Assembly (NCBI GenBank): GCA_043228905.1
Contig: JBHGNT010000011.1
Coordinates: 13,144,001-13,208,000 of the forward strand
Source: Azolla caroliniana
Taxonomy: Eukaryota; Polypodiophyta
Direction of reading: 5' to 3'
Length of the DNA: 64,000 bases
Below, one piece after another: positions 30,835 to 42,800 of this stretch. Both the position numbers and the translations under genes were made by a program. The notes under the pieces are model-generated. The model saw only the letters and a program-made list of their open reading frames with translations, searched no databases and was not told where the DNA came from. The stretch's first letter is position 1; every line of letters begins with the position of its first letter.

Positions 30835-33522
30835 GTACTCGTTGTATCAGAACCGCACAATTGGGTTCTTCTGGCGGGTAGATCAGCGTAATTGCTCATT
30901 TGCCGATGTTGAGGCTTTCTTGGCCGACGCGGACTTCGGTCTCGAAGACCCGTCGTCACTTCCCTCGGAGTTGGACTTGTGTCGATCCGACTCGTTCCTT
31001 TCCGTGCCGTAATCCGACACCTTCTTCTTCCCTTTTTCTTTGCACGTAAGCCGTCTCCTCGGCTTCCTGCGTGGGGAATGCATGATTGAGTCTCCACTAC
31101 TTGTCGGCTCTTCATCGGACTGGTCGAACTGACTCAGTCGTCCATGCGGTCCGCTTAAGCAAACCAAAGTCGGACTCTCTTCGCGGGTCCTGACTTCAGG
31201 CTCATCCGGAGGCATCTCGGCCTCGTTGACCTCATCGTCAAAACTCGGATTGGAGGTGAGGTCCGGAGTCGGAGGCAAGTACCAGGATGCGGACTCATCA
31301 AACACAACATCGCAGCTCACACGCGCTTGTTTGGTGCACGGGTTATAACACTTATAACCTTTCCACTCGTCTAAGTAACTGACCAAGATACATTTCTCAT
31401 CCTTTGCGTCCAACTTCCTCCGTTTCTCCTTTGGCACATGCACATACGCAGTGTTACCGAAAAATCGTAAGTGTCGCAAGTTCGACTTCGTTCTGAAATA
31501 TAGCTCATGCGCCGACGCTTTGTCTCCGATCTGGTTCTGGATGTATATCGCGGTCCTTACCGCCTTGGCCTAGTAGAACTTGGGCAAGCTCTTCTCCTCC
31601 AGCATTGCCTGTGCCGCTTCCACAACCGACCGATTTTTCCTCTCGGCCACGCCGTTTTGCTCCGGCGTGTATCTACAATGAAATTCGCGCCGAATTCCCA
31701 TCTGTTGTAGATAACTGTTGAATTGACCGGAAAAGTATTCTTTTCCGCCATCCGACCATAGGCACTTGATCTTTCTTCCTGTTTCTATTTCCACGGACCC
31801 TTTGAGGTCCCGGAAATAGACGAAGACTTCGCTCTTCCTCTCAATGAGGTAGATCCACGTGTGCCGCGTGTAGTCGTCGATGAAGGAGACGAAATATCAG
31901 CTCCCGCCAAGACTAACGTTTTGTGCCGGTCCCCACACATCGAAGTGTATCAAGTCGAGCTTGTTCCGGCTCCGGTTACGCTCGTTGGGGAAAGGAAGTC
32001 AGTGTTGCTTCCCAAGCTGGCAGGTTTCACAAATTTGTGCCTTCCGGCCACTAAATTTGGGCAATCCGAACACCACTTGTTTCGATTGTAGGTCTTGAAG
32101 CTGCTGGTAGTTGACGTGGCCTATCCGCTTGTGCCATAAGTCGATGTCCGACTTGACTTTTTGTCCCTTCGCGAACATTGTGGTGCCACCGTCACTAGAG
32201 TCTAGGATAAACGTCCTCCTGTCTCTATGCCCTTGCGCAATAACTCGGCCTTCTTCCTCGATGAAGCACCCGAGATGGGTGAACCGGACTTGCATCCCCT
32301 GGTTGACGATTTGCCTGATCGACACCATATTCTTCGTAATTGTTGGGACGTGTAGCACGTTCGTATGTTTCCCTTTTTGCCTGACATTCGCAATCGGATG
32401 CGGAGTGTCGTCTCCGGTTGCGACTACTCCAGGTTGCATTGGTTTTTCCAGGTACGAGAACCACTCCTCGTGGAACGTCATGTGGTTTGATGCGCCAGAG
32501 TCGACGTGCCACACCTCCTCCGACTTCGGGGTGATCTTCTTCATCGACTTTGCTTCGTGTCTCATCATGAAGACTGACCCTTTTTCAGCTTCTCCGGATC
32601 CTTCGACGTAGTGCGATCGTTGTCGATTTCCTTTGTCGGTCTGTCTGGAACCTGATCCGGACCCGGTTCTCTCCGAATCGGTGCGCTTTTTCCAGCACTC
32701 GCTCTCCCTATGGCCTTTCTTGCCACAGTACCAACATTCCGCGATGGATTTCCCTTGCCGGTTCTCGTCGCTTCGACTCCCCCTGTTTCCGGAGGGTCCA
32801 AAATTGCTGTCGGCATCATTTTGGTGCCTCCTTCCTTGATCTCGTCGGCCGCCTCCATTGCGCACCGACTCGCCTTGTCCTTCACGTCCATGGGGCCTAT
32901 CTCCCTCCATGTACAACATCTTGTTGTCGGTGTACGTGCTCGTTGACCCACCCGCGTGGTTCTCCTCTACCAGGAGCATCGACTGTAAGTCGAAAAAGGA
33001 CGGCATGTTCTCCCGGGTACACACAACAGTTTCGAACGCCCCGAACTTCGACGCCAAACCCCCGAGACAGACCTGGACCATCTCGCTTTCCTTGATGTTC
33101 ACATCGATGGAAGTTAAGGAGTTGCATATGTCCTTGATCATCGAGGTATAGTCAGCCACCGACAAATCGCGTTATCATAGGTCGCTCAACTCATGTCGGA
33201 GCTGAAGCTTCCTGGCTGTGGTGCTCGCGGTGAAGATCTTTTTCAGATTTTCCCATGCACCCGTCAACGTTTTTGCATCCCGAACGTAGCTTAATTGTTG
33301 TTCGCCCACACAGGACGCGAAGTAGTATAGTACTTTGCTCGCCGACAGTTTCTACACCGGGAAATCTTTGTGTGTCGATTCGGGTGCTGCGTCATTTGCT
33401 CTATCGACATAGCTCTAGTAATTGTGCCCGAGTAGGTACTGGTGCATCTTGTAGGACCAAGATGCATAGTTGTTTCTGTCGAGCTTCTCCGTCGGAAGCG
33501 ACCTAACCATGCCTCTATCCAT
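30835..33522 (-). pseudogene. CopT Gag, protease and integrase
   Basis: Gag starts MDRGM at 33520-33522 and shows the UBN2 pattern with several stops before 33165. A 388-codon open part (31999-33165) holds gag C-terminus, CCHC CWYCGKKGHRESEC near 32740-32695, protease VDSGASNHM near 32505, and zinc region LWHKRIGH...CETCQ. It ends in TGA at 31999-32001, at the same codon as in CopB. Integrase motifs follow: IDDYTRHTW near 31880, SDGGKEYF near 31755, AERKN near 31650, with a TAG near 31570. The linker is acidic (31000-31300). Confidence 0.87.
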
Positions 33523-33606
33523 CGGTTTTACCTGTTCTTCTTGGTTAGTTTTTCTTTTCAAGCTATGTCGACTGCAAAGGTTCTCAACCCTCGTGCTCTA
33601 ATACCA

Positions 33607-34044
33607 TGTGAAAGATTATTTGCGGAAGCAATAGAAAATGAACATAGAGAAAATACGCAGATTTAATGGAGGGCTTGAATATACACAGTACGCGGGAGAG
33701 ACAGAGAGAGAACACGAAAAGAAATCAATTTCAAAAAATACGAACTCTGTACTTACATTGTGCTAAGTGAGCACCTTTTATACAAGCCCTGACAATGGGC
33801 TGACACAAGTACTGACAATACTTGACTGCTCATAAATGAGCCTCGACACTCACTCCCAAAATTATTCCTTTACGAGGAATATCTCTCTAACACCCTTTCG
33901 GTTTACGCACTGATACGACCTTTCGTTACGCACCAGTTTATGCATCCGTTTTACGCACCGGTCCGGCCTAACCGATCAGTCCCAACCGATCCGGTCCTCG
34001 GCTTGCTTAGCCGATCCGGCCAATGTTGAGCTTGTATCTCAACA
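33607..34044 (-). repeat. CopT 5' LTR
   Basis: 438 bp, TGTGAAAG...CTCAACA on the + strand. The primer site, sense TGGTATTAGAGC, is at 33595-33606 (one base off tRNA-Met). Reverse-strand TATA (CCTTTTATACAAG) near 33774. Confidence 0.93.
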
Positions 34045-34049
34045 TATTT

Positions 34050-35158
34050 CACCTTATAGACCCATCTACATCCGATCGGCTTTACACCTTTCAGTATGTC
34101 AACCAGGTCCCAAATCTCATTGTCCGTTAAACCGCGCATCTCTTCCTCCATTGCGGCACACCAATTTTCGTCTTTTGCCTCTTCTGCGTAGCTCTCTGGC
34201 TCACACACTTCCGCCACTCGTGTCATGTACGCGTAATGGTACGCCATGTATTTATTGTACCCTTACCTCTTTACGGGGTTTGTCAAGCGGGTAGATCGGC
34301 GTAATTCGTGATTACCTGATTTCACGGCCGTTTCAGCCGATTTCGACTTCTTCCGTGGAGATTCTTTTTCGATTGGCCCGAAATCAGACTCGCTCCAATC
34401 AGACTCGACATTGTCGAAATCGTATTCCGACTTTTTGTTCTTCCCTTTTTCTTTACGCGTAAACCATCTCCTCGGTTCTTTACGTGGGGATAACACGACC
34501 GAGTCTCCACTACTCGCTAGCTCTTCATTTGGTTGGCCATCTTGGCCCAACCCCTCATTTGGCCCACTCAACCGAAATGAGATCGGACTCTTTGTCAGAG
34601 CTCCGATTTCCTCTTCATGAGGAGGCAGCTCGGCCTCGCTGACCTCTTCTTCAGAATTCAGAATGGAGTCATGAGGTATTGGAGGTGAAGGCAAATACAA
34701 CGAAGTGGACTTGTCGAACACGACATCTCGGCTTATGCGGACTTCCTTCGTTCGGGGGTTATAGCACTTATACCATTTTTGTTCGTCTGAATAACCGACT
34801 AAGATGCACTTTTCGGCTTTAGCATCCAACTTCCTTTGTTTCTCCTTCGGCACATGCACATACGTAATATTGCTGAAAATCCTCAAGTGTGCCAAGTTCG
34901 GCGTCACTCCTCCATTAGCAGAGGTCTGATTCTGCAAGTAAACTGTTGTCCTTACGGTTTTAACCCAGTAAAACTTCGGTATATGCTTCTCTTCAAGCAT
35001 TGCCCTGGCGGCTTCTTCGATTGTTCGATTCTTCTGCTCGGTTACGCCGTTCTGCTCCAGCGTATATCTACACGAGAATTTGCATCGAATTCCCTCCTTT
35101 TGTAGGTAACTCGTGAACTAGTTGGAAAAGTACTCCTTCCCGCCATCGGACCGTACGC
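34050..35158 (-). pseudogene. CopR integrase C-terminal half and RT start
   Basis: Integrase from GGKEYF (about 35140) through QNGVTEQKNR near 35055, FYWVKTVRTTVYLQN near 34965, GYSDEQKWYKCYNPRTK near 34800. Then an acidic, Ser-rich linker (34300-34690), and RT start CRWVYKVKY near 34070. 34263-35000 is open for 245 codons. At 35158 the sequence switches abruptly to CopQ Gag, so the first half of integrase is absent. Confidence 0.85.
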
Positions 35159-35545
35159 ACGTGTAATCGGCTACCGACATGTCCTTCTGTCGTACATTGC
35201 TCAACTGTTATTGGAGTTGCATCTTCTGGGCCGTAGTGCTTGCCGCGAAAACCTTCTTCAGGATTCCCCAAGCTTCTTTTGGCGTCTTGGCATCTCGAAC
35301 ATGGCTCAACAACTGGTCTTCGACACTGGACACAAAGCAGTTCATCACTTTGCTTGTCGCTTGTTCCCACACTGGGAAGTCCTTGTGTGCCGCATCAGGT
35401 GTTGTGTCATTAGCTCCGTTGACATAGCTCTAGTAACCATGCCCAAGTAGGTACTTGTGCATCTTGTATGACCAAGATGCGTAGTTGGATCTGTTGAGCT
35501 TCTCCACTGGGAGCGAGCTAGCCATTCCTCTGTCCATCACTTCTC
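35159..35545 (-). pseudogene. CopQ Gag N-terminus
   Basis: About 128 codons from Met near 35537 (MDRGMASSLP) to DMSVADYT. It shows NYASWSYKMHKYLLGHGY, with a TAG after it, and AKTPKEAW. It is then joined to CopR integrase at about 35158. Confidence 0.8.
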
Positions 35546-35629
35546 TTTCTGTTCTTACCAGGTTTTAGGGTTTGTCTTCAGATGCTGATGTCCGCTGCAG
35601 AGGTTCTCAACCCTCGCGCTCTGATACCA

Positions 35630-35876
35630 TGTAAAAACGAAGGTGGGTTTAGGGAAAGAGGACTGAAAGAAGGTGGGTTCACACGAGCGTCTGACACTAA
35701 CTACGAGACATTAACTACCTAGTAGTCTAGGCTACTACTAGGCTTCCGGTTACTGCTGGATCCGGCTAACTGGCTCCGCAGCTCACCGGCTCACTGATCC
35801 GGCTCATCCTTTTGGATGCCGATCTGGCTCGGGATTATTCAGCCAATCTGGATCCGGTTGAGCTTGCTGCTCAACA
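35630..35876 (-). repeat. CopQ LTR shared by two half-elements
   Basis: 247 bp. A polypurine tract abuts it on the right (35877-35890, as for a 3' LTR), and a tRNA-Met primer site GCTCTGATACCA (35618-35629) abuts it on the left (as for a 5' LTR). It resembles the first about 190 bp of the CopA LTR and lacks that LTR's TATA half. Confidence 0.85.
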
Positions 35877-35893
35877 CTCCCCCTCAAGCTCAA
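35858..35893 (-). other. CopQ PPT-U3 stem-loop
   Basis: TTGAGCTTG (35858-35866) pairs with CAAGCTCAA (35885-35893), 18-base loop. Confidence 0.7.
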
Positions 35894-35899
35894 CTTGAG

Positions 35900-36930
35900 G
35901 TCGGATCGTAGTGTCAGTCTCCATGGCAGCCGGTCCTTCCACTCGGCTCCTTCTGGCGTCACTCCACCTCGCTCGCGCTCCTTGTCCGGTCCGGTCCCGT
36001 TTGCCGCGAACCTTCTGATTCTGCGCACCTCGACCTTCTCGGTCGGCTTGTCTTCTCAATAGGCCCAATTCAACTCCCTCACTGCTATGACTTCTGCGCT
36101 TGCCGATTGGCCGATTCATTCGTGTTGGTGTCGACTTTCACTACCTTCTCATCCTCTTGGCCTTGAATTGTTCCGGCTCTTCCAAATCTGTCTATTGAAC
36201 TGAATCGGCTGTCTCCGATTCGTTCCAGCTCTTGTCCGAATCGGTCGCTCCCGATTCGTCTTCCGGTTCCAGGCCCTTCACCACATCGGACCATGTCCAG
36301 GTCTTGGCCTTCTTCTTCCGGTTGGCTTTGTCCTTCTTGACTCTATCGTCGTTGCTGCTTGTTCCGATTTGTTCGGATGTGTCAACTTCCTTTGTCGACT
36401 CAGCTCCTTTCGTCTTCTTGTCTCTCCCTTTCTTGGTTCTTCCCTCATCGGTGCAATCGACAGTTTCTTTGCCTTTGCCCGTTCCAGTGTCTTTGCCCGT
36501 TCTCCCCCTCAAGTGTGGCATGTCGAGATGCTGAACACCAAGCATTTCGGTGAAGTCCTGCAACTTGTCCGATCAGAGTGGTTTGGTGAAGATGTCGGCA
36601 ACTTGCCGATCCGTATGAACATACCAAAGTTCGACTTCACCGCTCGGGACACGCTCACGCACAAAGTGGTAGTGCACTTGTATGTGCTTTGTGCGAGCAT
36701 GGAACACGGGGTTCTTGGCGAGCTGCATGCTGCTTATGTTGTCGCAGTAGATTAGGAACGGGGTCGGCACCTCGATCCGCAGGTCTTGCAGCAGTCGCCG
36801 AAGCCAAATGGCTTCACAAGTGGCAACGGTAGCTCCCCAGTATTTAGCTTCAGTGCTCGAAAGGGCCACTGTTGGCTGCTTTTTGTTGCTCCACGCAACA
36901 ACCACGCTACCAAGGGAAAACATATAGCTT
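35900..36930 (-). pseudogene. CopQ RNase H C-terminal half with basic tail
   Basis: Begins abruptly at YMFSLGSVVVAW (36930) and runs through SSTEAKYWGA and YCDN to ADIFTKPL near 36575. In the same register a charged region follows (36192-36563: KKKAKTWTWSDVVKGL near 36273-36310). After a stop comes the basic tail with GLLRRQAD at about 36043-36066. A TGA separates RNase H from the tail near 36570. Confidence 0.82.
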
Positions 36931-37212
36931 CTTGAGATTTTCGCACACGTCCTTTGGTGTGTTAGCATCCCGAATGTAGCTCAAGAGTTGGTCGCTCACA
37001 TAGGATGCGAAGCAATAAAGAACTCTGCTTGCCGCTTGTTCCCAAGCTGAAAAGTCTTTGTGTGTCGATTTGGGTGCTGTATTGTTACCTCCATCGACAT
37101 AACTCCAGTAGCCATGACCAAGTAGGTACTAGTGAATCTTGTACGACCAAGATGCATAATTGCTCTTGTTGATCTTCTCAGCTGGTAGCGAGCTTCCCAT
37201 TCCTCTGTCCAT
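36931..37212 (-). pseudogene. CopR Gag N-terminus
   Basis: From Met at 37210-37212 (MDRGMGSSLP) to ENLKKL at the CopQ junction. It contains SNYASWSYKIH, a TAG, YLLGHGYWSYV, and WEQAASRVLYCFASYV. It duplicates the Gag segment present in CopQ at 35159-35545, but is a different copy. Confidence 0.82.
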
Positions 37213-37302
37213 ATTGTTGTATTATCCTTTCCGAAGGAAATAACCTAACGCTTTCTTTATCGCAATCTTTAGTGTCAGTTGTAGAGGAGTCTCAACCCTC
37301 GC

Positions 37303-37314
37303 GCTCTGATACCA
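37303..37314 (-). promoter_or_regulatory. CopR primer-binding site (initiator tRNA-Met)
   Basis: Sense TGGTATCAGAGC, adjoining the 5' LTR start at 37315. Confidence 0.93.
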
Positions 37315-37739
37315 TGTAAAAGAATACGTGTGCGGAAGCGTATGCGTAAGAACACAAAGTACACGGTTCGGAAGTACGACAGTTCGGTGAAACATAAAAA
37401 TCACAGAGAAAGAGAGGGGGAGAGAGAGAGAGAGAGTAGAAACTACAAAACTATATTAAAAATTTCTCTGTATGTTCTCTGTACATATTTCGTGCTTTGT
37501 GAGCACCTTTTATACAAGCCCTGACTATCGAGCTGACACATGTACTGCCAGTATTTGACCGCTCATAAAAGAGCCTTCTACACTAACTCCCAAAACTATT
37601 CCTTACGAGGAATAACATTCTAACAGCCTCTTGGTTTAAATACCGCCATGGCCATATTTTGCGTACGATTTTACCCACCCAGTCTATGTACTAGGTTACG
37701 TACCCGTTTATGCACCAATGTTGAGCTTGTCTCTTAACA
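37315..37739 (-). repeat. CopR 5' LTR
   Basis: 425 bp, intact. It serves as the empty-site reference for L2 (TCTATGTACTAGG near 37684). Reverse-strand TATA (CTTTTATACAAG) near 37507. Flanked at right by TATCT. Confidence 0.92.
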
Positions 37740-37807
37740 TATCTCCACACACACATAGTTCTTCCGTTGCACAAAATCATCACTGATTCTTGACATGGTA
37801 TTAGGCC
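37740..37807 (+). repeat. CopW 5' LTR remnant and primer site
   Basis: Only the last about 55 bp of the LTR remain (similar to the end of the CopV LTR), ending CTTGACA at 37795. TGGTATTAGGCC at 37796-37807 is a decayed tRNA-Met site. The rest of the LTR is missing where CopR begins. Confidence 0.65.
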
Positions 37808-37939
37808 ACGTGGTTGCTTGTCCAAAGCCAATCACCTTTACATGTGTTGTGCCGAAGCCCGCATTTGGAAAGTACTGGCTCATCGCTGTAGCAGCAACCT
37901 GCACACCTCGTATCAAAGAGAAGAAGAAGAAGAAGTTTG

Positions 37940-38281
37940 ACAATGAACACTTAGATGGGACATGTTCATCCTACCAAGAAGCTCGACAGAAACAATTTTG
38001 CATCTTGGGTGTACAAGATGCACCAATACCTTGTCGGTCAAGGCTATTGGAATTATGTCGAAGGAGCAAACGAGAATCAATCCAACCCAACACATGTTGA
38101 ATACCTAGCTTGGGAGCAAGCGGCGAGTCAGGTGTTGTATTGCATTGCATCATGCGTCCATGATCACATACTCGGTTACATCTGAGAGGCCAAAACACCG
38201 AAGGAGGGGGAACCTCAAGAAGGTTTTCGCGGCCATCATGACTACAAGAAACCTTCAACTCCGGCAAGAGTTGAACGGTAT
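37940..38281 (+). pseudogene. CopW Gag N-terminus
   Basis: LDRNNFASWVYKMHQYLVGQ near 37985, WNYVEGANENQ, WEQAASQVLYCIASCVHDHILGYI, then TGA near 38182. It ends where the CopV LTR starts. 37808-37939 is leader with no recognisable gene. Confidence 0.83.
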
Positions 38282-38695
38282 TGTTGAGAATCAAGCTCAA
38301 CATAGTGCAATGTGTGAACACACCTTTTGAGAATCCATGATTACTCAAAGGTCAAGAGTCACACCACTATTCTATGACACATAACTGATGAGCTACATAT
38401 TCCCCATGACTATGATTCTTCACATTCCCCAAGAGAGAGAGTGGTTGTTGTAAAGTTAATGAAGAGAGAGAGTGACTCTATATAAAGCACCCTCATATTT
38501 CATACTAAGTCGGTTGTGACTCCTTATTATGCTACATTTTGTAATTCTTATTGTACTTGTGAAATATACACCTTCTTCTTGAGTATTCATTTTTCTATCT
38601 ATTTTGTGTTCTCTCATCTCTCCTCTAATTCCTCTCACTCATACACATAACACACATCTCTTCCACTACACAAGAATCATACCCTATTCTTTACA
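38282..38695 (+). repeat. CopV 5' LTR
   Basis: 414 bp, TGTTGAGAATC...TTCTTTACA. TATA box TATATAAA at 38479-38486. Adjoins a tRNA-Met-type primer site. Confidence 0.92.
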
Positions 38696-38862
38696 TGGTA
38701 TCAGAGTGATTTGGTAGCTCGATCTAGCCGACTCGCCTCATCGTGATCATGTGTTGTGCTCTACGCCAACGTTCAAGAAGAACCTGCTCATCGCTATCGT
38801 AGTACCACTACATAGCTCGTGTTCGAGAGAGAAGGAAAAGAAGAAAGGGAGCTTACTCGACA

Positions 38863-39840
38863 ATGAATACTCAAATGAGGAACACTCTCCATAGCGAGAA
38901 GTTGGACTGAAACAACTTCGCATCTTAGGAGTACAAGATGCACCAATACCTTGTCGGCCAAGGCTATTGGGGTTACATCAAGGGAGCACAAGAAAACCGA
39001 CCCAATCCAGAAGACGCCGACTATGCAACATGCGAGCAAGCGGCAAGCCTAGTGATGTATTGCTTGGCGACATGTGTTCACAACTACATGCTTGGGTACA
39101 TTCAAGAAGATGAGACGCCCAAGGAAGCGTGGGAGAATCTACGAAAGATTTTCACCGCCAACACTACCACGAGAAAGTTTCAACTCCACCAAGAGTTGAA
39201 CAACATCCAGCAAAGCGATATGTCCATCACAAGCTACACCTTGAAGATCAAGGAGATTTGTGACTCGCTTGGCTCGATAAGCATCAATGTGGACGATGAT
39301 GAGATGGTGCAAATATGCCTCGACGGCCTTGCACCACGATTCGGCACGATGCGGACCGCCATACAAGCACGAGAGAATCCACCCTCCTTCTTCGATCTTC
39401 AATCTATGTTATTGGTTGAAGAAAACCATGTTCGAACGAGGCGCAATGCCTCGGAAGGCCACATGCTCTACACACATTGGGACAGAGGAAGAGGATGCGG
39501 CCGTGCAAGAAGAGGCCGATTCGGCCAAGGACGAGGCGGACGAGGCCCGACTTACGAAAACAACTCGCAATTTCGGCATCAAGACGGAAGCCATAGAGGA
39601 ACCTTTGGAAGAAGGTGGAGCTTCCATTCTAGTTTGAACTGACAAAGCTCGGTTGAATGTGGATATTGCAGAAAAATCGGTCACCACGAAGAAGAATGTC
39701 GTAAGAAGATACGCGAGTTGGCTTCCACTAGCCGACAACTCACCAACTACGCTATCAACTCCGACTATGAAGATCGTGGTGGAATGTTCGTGATGAGACA
39801 TAGAGAAATTCTATGTCGGCCTCTACTTCTACTAGTGCCT
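38863..39840 (+). pseudogene. CopV Gag
   Basis: Met near 38863, two early stops (one TAG in place of a Trp), then an open 234 codons (38938-39642): MHQYLVGQGYWGYI, WENLRKIFTANTTTRK, an Arg/Gly-rich segment near 39490-39550. CCHC-like ECGYCRKIGHHEEEC lies near 39657-39700, after a frame break. 38696-38862 is leader. Confidence 0.85.
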
Positions 39841-42800
39841 CCGGTTCGGAAGACGTATGGTTCGTCGATTCTGGTGCCTCGAACCATATGACGTCGCATC
39901 AAGAATGGTTCCGAGAACTTTGAGAGCTGGACCGACCTGACTATGTTAAAACCAAAGATGACACTACGCACCTGATTCGGCACATCGGCAATGTTGCGTT
40001 CGGAGAAGAAGGTACACAAACTTATATTAAAAATGTCTTGCATGTACCAACTATCACAAAGAATTTGGTCTCCGTCAGCCAAATTGTAGAGCAAGGAATG
40101 CAAGTACGATTTAATCAAGGCGGTTACTTCATCGAAAAAGAGGACCAACTCATCGCTCGCGGACGAAGAGAGGGCCGAATGTTCATTCTCGACTGACACG
40201 AGATGAAATGGGCCATGTTCACAAAGGGCATAAAAGCTGATTCCGACATAGAGTTATGGCACAAGCGGATTGGCCATATCAACCTCCAAAAGGTCAAGGC
40301 AATGCATTCGAAAGGAGTCGTCATCAGGCTCCCGACATTCACAAAGAAAGAGATTAAAGGCATGTGTGCCGCTTGCCAATTCAGCAAGCAACATCGGCAC
40401 CCATTTCCGAAGGATCAGAACGTGAGCAAAGGCGTACTCGACGTAATTCATTCTCAGGTATGGGGTCCGGCTTAGACGGCGACATTCGGCGGATGCCGAT
40501 ACTACGTGACCTTCATCGACGACTTCTCTAGGCACAGTTGGATCTACCCGATGCAGCAAAAGAGCGAAGTGTTCGAACACTTCCAAAAATTCAAGAATGA
40601 AGTCGAGAAAGCCATGGGCCGACATGTACGATGTCTTCAGTCGGATGGAGGCAAGGAATATTTCTCGGATGAGATTATGGCGTATCTACGGAAAGAAGGA
40701 ATTCGGCGAGAGTTTTCGTGTCAACATACGCCACAACAAAACGGAGTGGCCAAACGAAAGAATCGGCACATCCTCGAAGTAGCACGGACCATGATGAACG
40801 AAAAGCACCTGCCGAAGTTGTACTAGGCAGAAGTGGCTAGCATGGTTGAATACCTCATGAATCGGTGTACGACATCAGGTGTGCACGAACTTACTCCGCA
40901 CGAGAAGCTTTTTGGAAAGAAGCTAGACCTATCACATGTTCGGATATTTGGCTCCATTGCGTACGTGCACATCCCTGATGAGAAGCGACAAAAGCTCGAC
41001 CCGAAGTTGGAGAAATGTATCCTCGTAGGATACTCACTGGAGCAAAAGGGGTACAAGTGCTATAACCCCTCAACTCGAAAGTCTCAAGTAAGTCGAGACA
41101 TTGTTTTCGACAAGACCACATCTTGGTATGCACCAGAGACAACTTTGACTCCGATTCTGCTTGACCCGGAATACACCGGAATAGAGATAGAAGCCGAAGA
41201 TCGGCTCATGCGCATGTTCGAAGAAAGCCCGATTACGACAAGGCTTAGTGGGCCACAAGAGCCCCCAAGTTATCAAAGCACATCTCGACCAAGTCCGAAG
41301 CTGGACAAAGGGAAGGCAAAAATGTTGGAGTATGAAAAAGATCACTTCGACGGCAACGAATCGACTCACTCCCTCGATAGTGAGTTCGAAGGTCTTGAGA
41401 TCCAGACAAATGGTGCGGAAAAAGCCGTAGTATCCGCAAACGAGAAGCTTCGCCGATCCACCCATGAAAAGAACCCCATAAGCCGATTCGGCTACAATGA
41501 TTACATGGCATACCATTACGCCTTTATGATGAAGGTAGCAATAATAGTACGGGGTCCGGAAACCTTTTCCGAAGCCATGAAGGACCCGTGATGGATTGAA
41601 GCAATCAACGAGGAGATGCATGCACTACGCAAGAATGAGACATGGGATCTCGTTCCCCACTCACCGCACAAGAAGGCAATTGGCTGTAGATGGATCTACA
41701 AGGTGAAGTATAATGCCGACGGCTCCATCAACTGTTACAAATCTCGACTCGTAGTGAAAGGATACGCACAAACCCATGGAATCGACTATGAAGAGACCTT
41801 TGCCTCGGTGGCAAAGATGACGACGATGTGGACCGTAACTGCACTCGCAATGGCGAAAGGGTGGCACCTCCACCAGATGGATGTCCAAAACGCTTTCCTC
41901 CAAGGCGAATTAGAAGAGGAGGTGTACATGGTACAACCTCCGGGCTTCGAATCACGCATTCATCCGAAAGCCGTCTGCCAACTCAAGAAGCCACTCTACG
42001 GCCTCAAGCAAGCACCGCGTGCTTGACATTCGAAGATTACACAATATCTTCATCAAATCAGCTTTTGAATGTTGAAATCCGACAACTCCCTCTACGTACG
42101 ACACGACTCTGGAAGCCTAATTGTCATCATCTTATACGTGGATGATCTTGTCATTGGAGGTGAAAGTCTAGTCGACATCAACAAGGTCAAGTCCCTCCTC
42201 TCCGGCAAATTCGAGATGACGGACATGAAGGAGCTCCATTACTTCCTTGGCATCGAAGTAATTCGGATCCTGACCGGCATTTTGATCTCTCAACAGCATT
42301 ACATCGAAGTAAGTGCAAATCGGTCGCTACACCTCTTGATCAAAACCTCAGACTAGATGTAGACTCCGGCACAGATGAGTGCGAGCCGACCCAATATTGT
42401 CAACTAATAGGGAGCCTCATCTATCTCACGATCACTCGACCCGACCTTAGCTATCCAGTTGGACTCCTTAGCCAATTCATGCAAACTCTGCAAGATATCC
42501 ATTTCGATTGCGCTAAGCGAGTATTACGATACGTGAGCGGCGCAATGGATTATGGCGTTCTCTACGCATTGGCCACACCAATATGACTCGAAGGGTACAC
42601 AAACGTGGACTAGGCAGGCTACAGAGTTGATCAACGATTGACCTCCAAATTTTTCTTCTTGCTCAGTAGCGGAGCAATACCTTTGAGTAGTAAGAAGTAG
42701 CCTACCATCGCACTTTCGAGTACGGAGGCCGAATACGGGGCACAGTTGTAGCTGCATGTGAAGCCGTATGGCTCAAGAGGATTTTGAAGGATATGGGCAT

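Larger units (their letters stand above)
22896..34044 (-). mobile_element. CopT: copia element carrying CopS in its 3' LTR
   Basis: Target duplication TATTT (22891-22895, 34045-34049) inside CopR RT. 5' LTR 33607-34044; 3' LTR 22896-23332 plus 28784-28795. Excluding CopS it is about 5.7 kb. gag-pol is complete in order but broken by many stops and shifts. LTR identity is roughly 93% by eye. Confidence 0.92.
35159..36930 (-). mobile_element. CopQ segment: RNase H, LTR and Gag of another copia embedded in CopR
   Basis: Sense order is RNase H and tail (35900-36930), polypurine tract, one LTR (35630-35876), primer site (35618-35629), Gag N-terminus (35159-35545). That is the order expected across the single LTR of a one-LTR circle, or across the shared LTR of a tandem pair. 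It replaces CopR sequence between gag (36931) and integrase (35158). The LTR family differs from CopR and is related to CopA. Confidence 0.78.
6083..37739 (-). mobile_element. CopR: copia element split by L2, Gyp1, Gyp2, CopT and CopQ
   Basis: The outer LTRs are of one family: 3' LTR 6083-8174 (419 bp once L2 and its duplicate are removed) and 5' LTR 37315-37739 (425 bp). The coding pieces fall in order on the - strand: gag N-terminus (36931-37212), integrase and RT start (34050-35158), RT (22695-22890 and 15261-15634), RNase H and tail (14022-15260). Gag C-terminus, protease and the first part of integrase are missing, replaced by a CopQ segment. Possible target duplication TATAT/TATCT. Confidence 0.85.

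Noticed and set aside
35630-35876. The CopQ LTR as a simple solo LTR inserted in CopR
   Set aside because: A solo LTR would be flanked by a target duplication within host sequence. Here one side is a PPT and the other a primer site followed by Gag.
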